In this document: piece by piece, positions 7,939 through 15,999 of the stretch
Layout: each line of letters begins with the position of its first letter
Position numbering within the stretch: position 1 is the stretch's first letter
Assembly: GCA_033856275.1 (NCBI GenBank)
Contig: JAWVFJ010000029.1
Coordinates: 1 to 35,302, forward strand
From: VRUE01 sp033856275
GTDB taxonomy: Bacteria > Actinomycetota > Thermoleophilia > Solirubrobacterales > 70-9
DNA length: 35,302 nucleotides
Direction: 5' to 3'
The notes under the pieces: model-generated
The model's input: the letters and a program-made list of their open reading frames with translations, nothing else
What the model was told of the DNA's origin: nothing
Databases searched by the model: none
Program-made: the position numbers and the translations under genes

Positions 7939-9651
7939 CTAGCCGATCGACTTGTCTATCTCGCAGCTGCCGGTAGCAACGTCTTTGCCCTTGCCGCCGT
8001 TGCAGACGTCCTTGCCGGAACCGCCGATCAGCTTGTCGGCGCCCTTCTGGCCGAAGAGCCTGTCCTTGCCTTTTCCGCCGTTGAGCTTGTCGGCTCCGCC
8101 TTCTCCGAAGAGCTGGTCCTTTCCATCCTGGCCAAGCAGCACGTCTTTGCCCCCACCGCCGCAGACGATGTCGTCGCCGCCAGCGGCGAGGACTCTGTCC
8201 TTGCCGTTGAGCGCAACGATCACGTCAGCGGCAGGAGTGCCGGTAAGAGTGTTTGCCCCATTGGTGCCTATGGCTGTCGCCAGCTGGCCCTTGCATTTGC
8301 CGACAAGGCTGGTGACCAGGCCATTGAGGTTGAAGACCGCGGGCTCGACGCCTTGACCGTTGCCGCCGTTTTGCGTCGGGGTGGTTCCAGCTCCACCGTT
8401 GCCACCGAGCACGGTGTTGCCGCTGATCGTGGCGTTGACGAGCGACACGATGCCGCCGTCGTTGAAGACGGCGCCGCCGATTCCGGCGCCGCCGCCGCCA
8501 CCGCCGCTCGCATCTGCTGCGCTGCCGCCGGTGCCGCCGCCGAGGCCTGCGGCACCACCGGACTGCGGTTCCGTGGTGGAATCAGACGCGCCACCACCAC
8601 CGCCGCCGCCGAAGCCGCCGGCGCCGCCGAAGCCATCCTCGCCCCCACCACCGCCGCCGGCGCCGAAGCCGCCGGCGCCGCCGCCGATGAAGTGGACGCC
8701 TTCGTTGTCGTTCTCTCCGCCACCACCACCGCCGCCACCAATACCGCCAGCGCCGCCAGTGCCTTCATCGCTTGCCCCGCCGCCGCCACCACCTAGGCCA
8801 CCGGGCTGGCCGTTGTCGTTGACGGCTTTACCGCCGTTGCCGCCGTTCTGGAACCCGCCCAGACCGGGGGTATCGGTCGGAGTTCCGGTGCTTGCGCCAC
8901 CGTCCGAAACCGTTCCGCCGCCGCCAGCGCCGCTGTCGGCTTCGTTGCCAACAGCGCCACCATTGCCGCCAAAGCCGCCGCCGCCAGCGCCAGCGTCGCC
9001 GCCGGCGGCCTGGCCGGAATCTCCGCCGTTGCCGCCGAGGCCGCCGCCGCCAGCGCCGCCGCCGCCGTCGCTGCCAGTGTTGTCTGCACCGGCCCCGCCG
9101 TTGCCACCACGAGCCGTGTTGGCCGTCAAGGTGCCGCGAATGATGGAAAGCGTGCCACGGTTGTAGATCGCACCACCGAGGCCGGCGCCGCCGGCGCCGC
9201 CGCCGCCGTCGTCGGTATTTCCACGATCGCTACCACCGTTGCCGCCCTGCGCGAAGCCGTTGCGCAAGGTTAGATCGCGCAGGGTAAGCACTCCACCGAC
9301 ATCGACGGCAACCAGACGGAACGACGGCGCGGCCGGGTCGCGCTGGATCGTCGCCCCGTTGCCGAAGATCGCAATCGACGTCGATACGGTCGGCAGGCCG
9401 TTGAAGCCGTAGAAGCTGTTGTTGCGCGCCGCTAGCGTGTAGGTGCAGCCAGCCGTGAGCTGCAGTTCGTCCGCCTCGGGAGTTCCATTGGCAGTGGCGA
9501 TCGCGCTGACCAGCGCGTTGCCATCGCAGGGAACCGTGACCGTCGCGGCGCTGCCGGACATCGAAACAGCGAAGAAGACCGCTGAGGAAAGGGCCACTCC
9601 AACGCCCAGCTTCAGTGCCTTGCCTCGGGTTGCCATCCGGCTAGCTCTCAT
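7939..9651 (-). CDS. Secreted glycine-rich protein with RTX-like C-terminus
   Basis: A 570-residue exported protein in three parts. After a signal peptide (MRASRM..., hydrophobic core, cut near Gly-Ser-Ala-Ala), residues about 35-140 look like the first turns of a right-handed beta-helix seen in polymorphic surface proteins ('LTLRDLTLRNG'). Residues about 140-430 are very glycine-rich (GGxGG, GGAGG), then return to beta-helix text ('ATISGNTVLGGNGG'). The last 110 residues carry RTX-type calcium-binding nonapeptides such as GKDVLLGQDGKDQLFGEGGA. The ATG at 9651 is chosen over 9696 because GGAGGAGG lies just upstream. Likely surface-exposed or released; the function is unknown. The GC-rich repeats are prone to assembly error. 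Confidence 0.75.
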   Translation of the reverse strand: MRASRMATRGKALKLGVGVALSSAVFFAVSMSGSAATVTVPCDGNALVSAIATANGTPEADELQLTAGCTYTLAARNNSFYGFNGLPTVSTSIAIFGNGATIQRDPAAPSFRLVAVDVGGVLTLRDLTLRNGFAQGGNGGSDRGNTDDGGGGAGGAGLGGAIYNRGTLSIIRGTLTANTARGGNGGAGADNTGSDGGGGAGGGGLGGNGGDSGQAAGGDAGAGGGGFGGNGGAVGNEADSGAGGGGTVSDGGASTGTPTDTPGLGGFQNGGNGGKAVNDNGQPGGLGGGGGGASDEGTGGAGGIGGGGGGGGENDNEGVHFIGGGAGGFGAGGGGGGEDGFGGAGGFGGGGGGGASDSTTEPQSGGAAGLGGGTGGSAADASGGGGGGAGIGGAVFNDGGIVSLVNATISGNTVLGGNGGAGTTPTQNGGNGQGVEPAVFNLNGLVTSLVGKCKGQLATAIGTNGANTLTGTPAADVIVALNGKDRVLAAGGDDIVCGGGGKDVLLGQDGKDQLFGEGGADKLNGGKGKDRLFGQKGADKLIGGSGKDVCNGGKGKDVATGSCEIDKSIG

Positions 9652-9699
9652 CGATCCTCCTCCGCCAAGCGGCGAGTTTGCTTTTGGTAACGGCACCTT

Positions 9700-9709
9700 A
9701 TTAGCTAAT
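9700..9709. promoter_or_regulatory. AT-rich palindrome in divergent promoter region
   Basis: The perfect palindrome ATTAGCTAAT lies in the 95-base gap between the divergent glycine-rich protein gene and the metallophosphoesterase gene. It is much more AT-rich than its surroundings and could be an operator or part of a promoter. Confidence 0.3.
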
Positions 9710-9733
9710 TCCCCATACGCAAACGATCGCCCG

Positions 9734-9739
9734 TAGGCT
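9734..9739 (+). promoter_or_regulatory. -10 element for the metallophosphoesterase gene
   Basis: TAGGCT lies seven bases before the GTG at 9747. There is no Shine-Dalgarno, so a leaderless message is likely. Confidence 0.45.
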
Positions 9740-9746
9740 GACGGCC

Positions 9747-10487
9747 GTGCGAATTGGGGCGATCACCGACATCCACGCCAACTTGCCCGCACTCGAAGCA
9801 GTCCTGGCCGACGTCGAGGCCAACGGGGTCGAACAGGTCTGGTGCCTGGGAGACGTACTTGGCTACGGAGTCGAGCCAGATGCCTGTACTGATTTGGTGC
9901 GCGAACGATGTGAGATCTGCCTGGTCGGCAACCACGACCTGGCCGTGCTCGGCTCGCTGGATATCGCCTCCTTCTCGGAGGCGGCAGCGGCGGCGGTCGA
10001 ATGGACGCGCGCCAACGCCGGCGACCGCACGCTGGAGTTCCTGCGGGATCTGGAGCCGCAGGGCGAGCGTGGCGGCTACGGGCTCTTCCATGCTTCCCCC
10101 CGCGACCCGGTCTGGGAGTACGTGCTCTCCAGCGAGCAGGCCGATGCGGGTATGGACGCAAGCGCGCAGCGAGTCGGCCTGATCGGTCACTCCCATGTCG
10201 CCCTCTTCTTCAACCGGCCGGCACAGGGCAAGGTGGATGAGACCCGCGGAGCCCAGGCCAACGACGGCGCTCGGGTCGATCTCGACCAGGGCGACTGGTT
10301 GATCAACCCCGGCAGCGTCGGCCAGCCGCGCGACGGAGACCCGCGCGCGGCCTGGCTGGAGCTCGACACCGAGGCCGAGACTGCTTGCTTCCACCGCGTT
10401 CCCTACGACATCGAGCGCGCTGCGGTCCCGATTGCAGAGGCGGGGCTGCCGAGCCGCCTCGCCGACCGCCTCTACATCGGCCAGTGA
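9747..10487 (+). CDS. Metallophosphoesterase (YfcE/calcineurin-like)
   Basis: A 246-residue protein of the calcineurin-like phosphoesterase superfamily. The metal ligands are visible in order: 'DIHAN' near residue 8 (D-x-H), GD in 'LGDVLGYG' near 36, GNHD near 60, a His in 'LFHASPRD', and GHSH near 150. It would hydrolyse a phosphomonoester or phosphodiester with two bound metals in the cytoplasm; the substrate is not evident. It starts with GTG. The lipoprotein and Ser/Thr kinase genes follow on the same strand, so a link to phospho-signalling is possible, but protein phosphatase activity is not shown by the sequence. Confidence 0.85.
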   Translation: MRIGAITDIHANLPALEAVLADVEANGVEQVWCLGDVLGYGVEPDACTDLVRERCEICLVGNHDLAVLGSLDIASFSEAAAAAVEWTRANAGDRTLEFLRDLEPQGERGGYGLFHASPRDPVWEYVLSSEQADAGMDASAQRVGLIGHSHVALFFNRPAQGKVDETRGAQANDGARVDLDQGDWLINPGSVGQPRDGDPRAAWLELDTEAETACFHRVPYDIERAAVPIAEAGLPSRLADRLYIGQ

Positions 10488-10527
10488 TGCTCAATTGCAG
10501 GGAAAATCTGCACCAGAGGTCGTTCTC

Positions 10528-10533
10528 TAGACT
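10528..10533 (+). promoter_or_regulatory. -10 element for the lipoprotein gene
   Basis: TAGACT lies seven bases before the GTG at 10541. This internal promoter would start transcription at the lipoprotein start codon and could uncouple the lipoprotein/kinase pair from the upstream phosphoesterase gene. Confidence 0.45.
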
Positions 10534-10540
10534 CGCAACG

Positions 10541-11119
10541 GTGCGCCGACTGGCCGTATCCATGCTCGCCCTCGCGCTGGGGGCCGCCACAGCGATGGGA
10601 CTCGTCTCCTGTGGCGGTGGCGAAGACGCCAAGCTCCTGCCGGGCAATACCGCGGCGGAAATCACCGAAAACCTCGATCGCGTCAAGCAGTATTCCGAAG
10701 AAGGCGAATGCGTAGGCGCCGAAGACGCCGTGGCCGAAGTGACGACCCAGGTCGAAGCGCTGGGAGGCGTCGATCCGAAGTTGGTGGAAGCGCTGCAGCG
10801 CGGCGCCGCCCGCCTGACCGAAGTAGTCGCCACCTGCGAAGAAGAAACGACCGAAGCGGTGGCTCCCTCGAGCGAAGCGACTTCGACCGAAGAGACCGAA
10901 AAGATCCCGCCCGGCCAGGAAAAGAAGGAAGAAAAGGAACGGGAAAAGGAAGAAAAGGAGCTCGAAAAGGAAGAAGAAAAGGCGGAAAAGCACGAACCGC
11001 CTGCTGAAACGACGCCCGAAGAATCGACACTGCCCCCTCCATCTGAAGGCGGCGGCACCGATGCGCCAGGTGGCGTCAGCCCGGGAGCTCCAGCAGCCTC
11101 AGAAGAAGGTGGCGACTGA
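10541..11119 (+). CDS. Lipoprotein with charged Glu/Lys helix
   Basis: A 192-residue predicted lipoprotein. The signal ends in the lipobox LVSC at Cys24, followed by a GGG-rich linker. Residues about 30-105 look helical, with a Cys pair (Cys near 56 and 103) that may form a disulfide. Residues about 123-150 are almost entirely Glu, Lys and Arg (KKEEKEREKEEKELEK...), a pattern typical of single alpha-helices. The Pro/Ser/Gly-rich tail is disordered. The GTG at 10541 is preferred because it gives a normal-length signal peptide and has a well-placed -10; an in-frame ATG at 10487, overlapping the previous stop, would add 18 residues. The stop overlaps the kinase ATG (TGATG), so the two are co-translated and perhaps partners. 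Confidence 0.7.
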   Translation: MRRLAVSMLALALGAATAMGLVSCGGGEDAKLLPGNTAAEITENLDRVKQYSEEGECVGAEDAVAEVTTQVEALGGVDPKLVEALQRGAARLTEVVATCEEETTEAVAPSSEATSTEETEKIPPGQEKKEEKEREKEEKELEKEEEKAEKHEPPAETTPEESTLPPPSEGGGTDAPGGVSPGAPAASEEGGD

Positions 11120-12354
11120 TGGCATCGGGGATCCTCTCTGGGCGCTATGAGATCGGCAATCGACTGGGCTCGGGCGGCATGTCGAGTGTCCACCAGGCGA
11201 CCGATCTGATTCTCGAGCGCACGGTCGCGGTGAAGATCCTCGCCGAGCACCTCTCCGACGACGAGCGCTTCGTCGCTCGCTTCCGGCGCGAGGCACTCGC
11301 CGTCGCGAAGCTGATCCACCCAAACATCGTGCAGGTCTACGACACCGGCATCGACGATGGGCGGCACTACATCGTCATGGAGTATGTGGAGGGACGCTCA
11401 GGAGCGCAGATCCTGCAGAAGCAAGGGCCGCTTGATGCCGAGGCGACGGCCGAGATCGGCGCCCAGGCCTGTGCTGGGCTCGATTACGCACACCGGCGCG
11501 GGATCATCCACCGCGACGTCAAGCCGGGCAACCTGATGGTCGTCGGCGGGCCGGTAGGCGGCGGCGAGATGACGATCAAGCTGACCGATTTCGGCATCGC
11601 CCGCGCGATCGAACAAACCCGCATCACCCAGGTCGGCTCCGTGGTCGGCACCGCCGCCTACCTCTCGCCCGAGCAGGTGCGCGGCGAGGAGGCGACGCCC
11701 GCCACCGACGTCTATGCCCTCGGCGTAGTCCTCTACCAGTTCCTCACCGGACGGCTGCCGTATGAGGGCTCAACCCTCGCCGAGTTGGCGGTACGCCAGC
11801 AGAACGAGCGACCGCTGCCACCGAGCACTTACAACGACGATGTGCCCGAGACGCTCGGCGCCGCGGTGCTACGGGCGCTCGAGGGCGATCCCAATCGCCG
11901 CTACGCCAGCGCCAGCGAGCTCGCCGGTGGGCTGGCGCTCAGTCTGCAGGGAGAGGACGTAACGCTGCCGATGGGCGAGGGAACACCGCCCACCAACGTG
12001 CTCGGCGAGGAGACCGCCGCGACCCGCCACCTCGACCGCACCGCCCAAACCGAGTATCGCCCGGCCCAGCCGTCGCCGACCCGCCGCCCTGTCCCGCGCG
12101 CGCCCCAGCAACAGCCCGCGCCCCCGCCGATACCGATCCCGGCACAAGCTCAGCGCGAGCGCAGCGCCTTCTCCCGTTTCACCAGATTCGTCTTGGCCCT
12201 TATTGCGCTTGTTCTAATCGCCGCCGCTGTTGCCGCCGCAGTCATCTACACCACTGACAAGGCCACTGGTGTCAAGGCCACCGAAGTCGCGGGAAATACC
12301 GTTGACAAGGTCGTCGAAGAATTCAAGAGTCTGGTGAAAAGCAACAAGGAATAG
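11119..12354 (+). CDS. PknB-type membrane Ser/Thr protein kinase
   Basis: A 411-residue Hanks-type kinase. The N-terminal kinase domain (about 8-275) has all main motifs: the glycine loop LGSGGMSS, VAVK with Lys39, the catalytic HRDVKPGN with Asp133 and Asn138, DFG with Asp157, and the activation/APE region GTAAYLSPEQ. A Pro-rich linker (about 310-345) leads to one membrane helix (357-377) and a 34-residue outer tail. There are no PASTA repeats, unlike PknB proper, so it does not itself appear to sense muropeptides; the co-translated lipoprotein could supply the external input. Expected to autophosphorylate and modify cytoplasmic targets. Confidence 0.93.
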   Translation: MASGILSGRYEIGNRLGSGGMSSVHQATDLILERTVAVKILAEHLSDDERFVARFRREALAVAKLIHPNIVQVYDTGIDDGRHYIVMEYVEGRSGAQILQKQGPLDAEATAEIGAQACAGLDYAHRRGIIHRDVKPGNLMVVGGPVGGGEMTIKLTDFGIARAIEQTRITQVGSVVGTAAYLSPEQVRGEEATPATDVYALGVVLYQFLTGRLPYEGSTLAELAVRQQNERPLPPSTYNDDVPETLGAAVLRALEGDPNRRYASASELAGGLALSLQGEDVTLPMGEGTPPTNVLGEETAATRHLDRTAQTEYRPAQPSPTRRPVPRAPQQQPAPPPIPIPAQAQRERSAFSRFTRFVLALIALVLIAAAVAAAVIYTTDKATGVKATEVAGNTVDKVVEEFKSLVKSNKE

Positions 12355-12364
12355 GCGTTCAGAG

Positions 12365-12476
12365 GAGAAGGGTCGGGCACCCTCCTCTCTCAACTTTTTC
12401 GATGGAACGCGATCGGCTGGCCGAGATTGAATTGCCGAAAAGTACAAGCCGCTCGGAGGGGTGCCCGACCCTTCTC
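12365..12476. repeat. 18-bp perfect inverted repeat spanning the kinase/tgt gap
   Basis: Arms GAGAAGGGTCGGGCACCC (12365-12382) and its exact reverse complement (12459-12476) enclose 76 bases. With a one-base bulge the pairing extends by about three more bases inward. The right arm includes two bases of the tgt stop codon. It lies between convergent genes, so it may act as a bidirectional terminator. The arms also resemble the GGTCGGGCACC-type ends seen beside REP-associated tyrosine transposases, so a small non-autonomous element is an alternative. Confidence 0.6.
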
Positions 12477-13680
12477 AGCCGGCCGCCCAGGGAGTACTCC
12501 CAGCCGTGACGGCGGCGGAATAGCTGCTGAAGGTGCCGGCGGCGATGGCGGCGCGGGCGTGAGTCATCAGCTCCTGCAGGTAGGTGAGGTTGTGGAGGCA
12601 GAGGAGGCGTACGGCGGTGAGCTCCTCAGCTCTCGATAGGTAGCTGATGTAGTCGCGGTCGTGGTTCTGACAAGCCGGGCATGGACAGCCGGCGACGATC
12701 GGGGCGCGCGAGCCCTCGTGGTGGGACTTACGCAGGTCGAGGCGGAAGCGGTTCTCAGGGTCGGCGACGAGGGCGACGCCGTGGCGGGCGAGGCGGGTCG
12801 GAACGGCGCAGTCGAAGACGTCGAGGCCGAGGGCGATGCCGGCGAGCAGGTCGTCGACCTCGCCGATGCCGAGCAGGTGCTTGGGCGCCTCCGTGGGCAG
12901 CAGTGGCGCGGTCATCGCCAGCACCTCGCGCATCTCCGACTTGTCGCGGCCGAGAGTGCCGCCAATGGCGAGGCCGTCCACCCCGGCGGCCGAGACGTAC
13001 TCGGCCGATTCGCGGCGGAGGTCCTCATAGACGCCGCCCTGGACGATGCCGAAGACCGCTTGCCGCGCCGGTCCCTCCCGCTCGTGCCAGGCCAGGCAGC
13101 GATCGAGCCAGCGATGCGTGCGCTCGGTTGAGCGGGCGGTGTAGTCGCGGTCGGCGTGGAAAGGCGTGCACTCGTCGAAGACCAGGGCGATGTCGGAGCC
13201 GAGCGCCACCTGCACCTGCATCGAGACCTCCGGCGAGATGAAGAGCTCGGCGCCGTCCCGGTAGGAACGGAAGTGCACCCCCTCCTCCTCGATCGAAACC
13301 ACCGAGCCGTGGTCGCCGCCCTGTCGGCCACTGCCCTTGACCTCATTCGCCACCCCGCCGTGGGCGAGTGAGAAGACTTGGAAGCCGCCGGAGTCGGTGA
13401 TCAACGCCCGCTCCCACCCCATGAACCCGTGCAGCCCACCGGCGTTGGCGATCCGCTCCGGGCCCGGCGAGACAAACAGGTGGTACGTGTTCCCGAGCAC
13501 CATCTCGTAGCCCAACTCGGCAACCTCGCGCGATTCCAGACCGCGCACCGTCCCCTTAGTCGCAAGCGGAATGAAGGCGGGCGTCTTTACCGGCCCGTGC
13601 GGCGTGTGGAGCACCCCGGTCCGTGCGCTCCCATCACGCGCCCCGATCTCGAACCTCAGCCTCTCCGCGTCATCCCTCAT
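12475..13680 (-). CDS. tgt: Queuine/preQ1 tRNA-ribosyltransferase (TGT)
   Basis: A 401-residue tRNA-guanine transglycosylase, which swaps G34 in GUN-anticodon tRNAs for preQ1 in bacteria. Landmarks are the substrate-binding DSGGFQVFSL, 'VFDECTPF' with the nucleophilic Asp region, 'GLAIGGTLG', and the zinc site CPCPAC...LCLHNLTY (three Cys and one His). Length fits the family. The ATG at 13680 starts the conserved N-terminus; a GTG at 13728, inside the end of gpmI, is an alternative. Neither has a clear Shine-Dalgarno, and a hairpin sits directly upstream. It is the last gene of the glycolytic operon. Confidence 0.93.
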   Translation of the reverse strand: MRDDAERLRFEIGARDGSARTGVLHTPHGPVKTPAFIPLATKGTVRGLESREVAELGYEMVLGNTYHLFVSPGPERIANAGGLHGFMGWERALITDSGGFQVFSLAHGGVANEVKGSGRQGGDHGSVVSIEEEGVHFRSYRDGAELFISPEVSMQVQVALGSDIALVFDECTPFHADRDYTARSTERTHRWLDRCLAWHEREGPARQAVFGIVQGGVYEDLRRESAEYVSAAGVDGLAIGGTLGRDKSEMREVLAMTAPLLPTEAPKHLLGIGEVDDLLAGIALGLDVFDCAVPTRLARHGVALVADPENRFRLDLRKSHHEGSRAPIVAGCPCPACQNHDRDYISYLSRAEELTAVRLLCLHNLTYLQELMTHARAAIAAGTFSSYSAAVTAGSTPWAAG

Positions 13681-13682
13681 CT

Positions 13683-13735
13683 CGGTCGAGTGGTCACTTT
13701 TCCACCCTGGGTGCGGTCTATTGACCACTCGGCCG
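13683..13735 (-). promoter_or_regulatory. Hairpin at the gpmI/tgt junction
   Basis: A 14-bp stem (13683-13696 with 13722-13735, one G-U pair) and 25-base loop overlaps the end of gpmI and stops two bases before the tgt ATG. In the minus-strand RNA it would occupy the tgt initiation region. It could attenuate tgt translation, or end or process the operon transcript. Confidence 0.45.
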
Positions 13736-15250
13736 CTCGATGAGAGAGCGGCCGGTCATTGCTGCAGGTTGCTCGATACCTAGGAGCTGCAGGGCGGTGG
13801 GGGCGACGTCGGCGAGGATGCCTTGGTCGCGCAGCGTCAAGCCGTCGGCAGTGACGATCAAGGGCACGGGGTTGAGCGAGTGGGCGGTGTTGGGGGAGCC
13901 GTCTGGCTCGAGCATGTGATCGCAGTTGCCGTGGTCGGCGGTGACGATACAGGCGCCACCCTTTGCCGTCACCGCCTCGATTACCTCACCCAGGCAGCCG
14001 TCGACCTCTTCGACCGCGGCGACTGCCGCCGGAATCACGCCGGTGTGACCGACCATGTCGGGGTTGGCGAAGTTGATGATGCCGAAGCGGTAGTCGCCCT
14101 CGCGCCAGTGCGAGACGAAGGTGTCGGCGGCGGCGCGAGCGCTCATCTCGGGCTTGCGGTCGTAGGTCGGCACGTCGCGCGGTGAAGGAACCAGATGGCG
14201 CTCCTCCCCCTCCCACTCCTGCTCGCGGCCGCCGTTGAAGAAGTAGGTGACGTGGGCGTACTTCTCGGTCTCGGCGACATGCAGTTGCCGCCCCCCTGCC
14301 TTCGAAATCGTTTCCGCCAGCGTCGTCTTCGGTCGTGCCTCCAGGAAGGCGACCGGGTAGGGCCAGCCCTTGCGGTACTCGGTCATCGTGGTCAGGTCGA
14401 GCAGGGGGCCGCCGGCACGGGGAAACTCGTTGAAGTCCGGTTCGGCGAGGGCCCGGGTCATCTGCCGAGCCCGGTCGGGCCGGAAGTTGACGAAGATCCC
14501 GACGTCGCCCTCCGCGACCCCGTCGTAGTCGCCGATCACGGTCGGCTTGACGAACTCGTCGGTCTCCCCACGCTCGTAGGAGGAGGCAATCGCCTCCTCG
14601 GCAATGGCCGCGTGCAGCCCCTCGGCGTGGACGATCGCGTCGTAGGCGAGCTTGGTCCGCTCCCAGCGCGTGTCGCGGTCCATCGCGTAATAGCGGCCGC
14701 TGACCGTGGCAATGCGACCGGCCTGGCGTAGCCAGCGTTCCAACTCGTGGAGATAACCTCGCCCACCGTGTGGCAGCGTGTCGCGGCCGTCGGTGAAGGC
14801 ATGGAAGACGACGTCGGGGACGCCCTCCTGCGAGGCCAGCTCGATCGTCGCCTCGATGTGCTCCCAACCGGAGTGCACGCCGCCATCGGAGACGAGGCCG
14901 AGCAGGTGCAAGCGCCCGCGCGGGCTATTGCGCGCCCGCTCGCAGGCACCACGCAGCGCCTCGTTTTCGAAGAAGCTGCCGTCGGCGATCGCATCGTCGA
15001 TCCGGGCCAGGTCCTGCTTGACGATCGCGCCCGCGCCGAGGTTGAGGTGGCCGACCTCGGAGTTGCCCATCTGGCCATCAGGGAGGCCGACGTCGCGACC
15101 CTGAGCGGAGAGCAGGGTGTGGGGAAAGCTCTCCCAAAGGCGGTCAAAGACCGGCGTGTCCGCGAGCGAGATCGCGTTGCCGGGACCCGGCTCGGCGAGT
15201 CCCCAGCCGTCGAGGATGACCAGGGCTAGCGTGGGGACGGGCAGCGTCAA
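13718..15250 (-). CDS. gpmI: 2,3-bisphosphoglycerate-independent phosphoglycerate mutase
   Basis: A 510-residue cofactor-independent, Mn-dependent mutase that interconverts 3- and 2-phosphoglycerate. It shows the metal site VILDGWG near residue 12, the catalytic Ser in MGNSEVGHLNLGAG near 63, 'HAFTDGRDT', 'ADHGNCDHM' and 'HSLNPVP' near the C-terminus. The length is typical. Translation starts at TTG (15250) overlapping the tpiA stop by four bases (TTGA), and no other start suits the conserved N-terminus. It belongs to the gap-pgk-tpiA-gpmI operon. Confidence 0.95.
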   Translation of the reverse strand: MTLPVPTLALVILDGWGLAEPGPGNAISLADTPVFDRLWESFPHTLLSAQGRDVGLPDGQMGNSEVGHLNLGAGAIVKQDLARIDDAIADGSFFENEALRGACERARNSPRGRLHLLGLVSDGGVHSGWEHIEATIELASQEGVPDVVFHAFTDGRDTLPHGGRGYLHELERWLRQAGRIATVSGRYYAMDRDTRWERTKLAYDAIVHAEGLHAAIAEEAIASSYERGETDEFVKPTVIGDYDGVAEGDVGIFVNFRPDRARQMTRALAEPDFNEFPRAGGPLLDLTTMTEYRKGWPYPVAFLEARPKTTLAETISKAGGRQLHVAETEKYAHVTYFFNGGREQEWEGEERHLVPSPRDVPTYDRKPEMSARAAADTFVSHWREGDYRFGIINFANPDMVGHTGVIPAAVAAVEEVDGCLGEVIEAVTAKGGACIVTADHGNCDHMLEPDGSPNTAHSLNPVPLIVTADGLTLRDQGILADVAPTALQLLGIEQPAAMTGRSLIERPSGQ

Positions 15251-15999
15251 TCCGCTGCCTTGACGATCGCCGCAAATTCCCCCGGGTCGAGGCTGGCGCC
15301 TCCCACCAGGGCTCCATCGATGTCGGGCTGTCCGAGCAGTTCGGCGGCATTGACGGGCTTGACCGAGCCTCCGTAGAGGATCCGCACCTCGTCGGCGGGG
15401 GCGCCCCGCTCGCGCAGCGTGTCGCGGATGAACATGCAGGCCTCCTGCGCCTGCTCAGGAGTGGCCGTGCGGCCTGTTCCGATCGCCCAGATCGGCTCAT
15501 AGGCGATCACCACCTCGCCCAGTTTGGTGCCCACAACCTCGGCGAGATCCGCCTGCAACTGGTGCACCAGCAGCGCCTCGGTCTGCCCGGCGTCGCGCGC
15601 CTCCTCGGTCTCGCCAACGCAGAGGATCGGCTCCAGGCCAGCGGCAAGCGCGGCCGGCATCTTGCGGGCCAGTGCCTCGTCGGTCTCGCCGAAAAGCTGG
15701 CGGCGCTCGGAGTGACCGAGGATGACTGCTTCGACGTCGAGCTCTACCAGCATTGGCGCCGACACCTCCCCGGTGAAGGCTCCCGAGTCCTCCTCGTGCA
15801 TGTTCTGGGCAGCGACCTTCACGGCGGTGCCGTAGCGGCGCTCGACCACCGCGCTCAGGGCCGTGAACGACGGGCAGATCACCACATCGCTCTGCGTCGC
15901 CGCGATCTGCGGCAGCAGCGCGTCGACATACTCGGCCGCCTCGGCGAGGGTCTTGTGCATCTTCCAGTTGGCGGCGATGTACGGCGTGCGCTCAGGCAT
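15247..15999 (-). CDS. tpiA: Triosephosphate isomerase
   Basis: A 250-residue TIM-barrel enzyme interconverting dihydroxyacetone phosphate and glyceraldehyde 3-phosphate. Active-site motifs are NWKMHK with Asn11 and Lys13, GHSERRQLFGE with the electrophilic His, and AYEPIWAIGTG with the catalytic Glu; 'YGGSVKP' closes the phosphate site. The ATG at 15999 gives the usual N-terminus; longer upstream reading into pgk is spurious. The start overlaps the pgk stop by eight bases, so the two are translationally coupled. Confidence 0.96.
   Translation of the reverse strand: MPERTPYIAANWKMHKTLAEAAEYVDALLPQIAATQSDVVICPSFTALSAVVERRYGTAVKVAAQNMHEEDSGAFTGEVSAPMLVELDVEAVILGHSERRQLFGETDEALARKMPAALAAGLEPILCVGETEEARDAGQTEALLVHQLQADLAEVVGTKLGEVVIAYEPIWAIGTGRTATPEQAQEACMFIRDTLRERGAPADEVRILYGGSVKPVNAAELLGQPDIDGALVGGASLDPGEFAAIVKAAD

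Noticed and set aside
8360..9166. A 268-residue Pro-rich plus-strand frame
   Set aside because: It is the exact antisense of the glycine-rich repeats; GGC/GCC repeats on one strand always give Pro/Ala-rich frames on the other. It has no ribosome site or family match.
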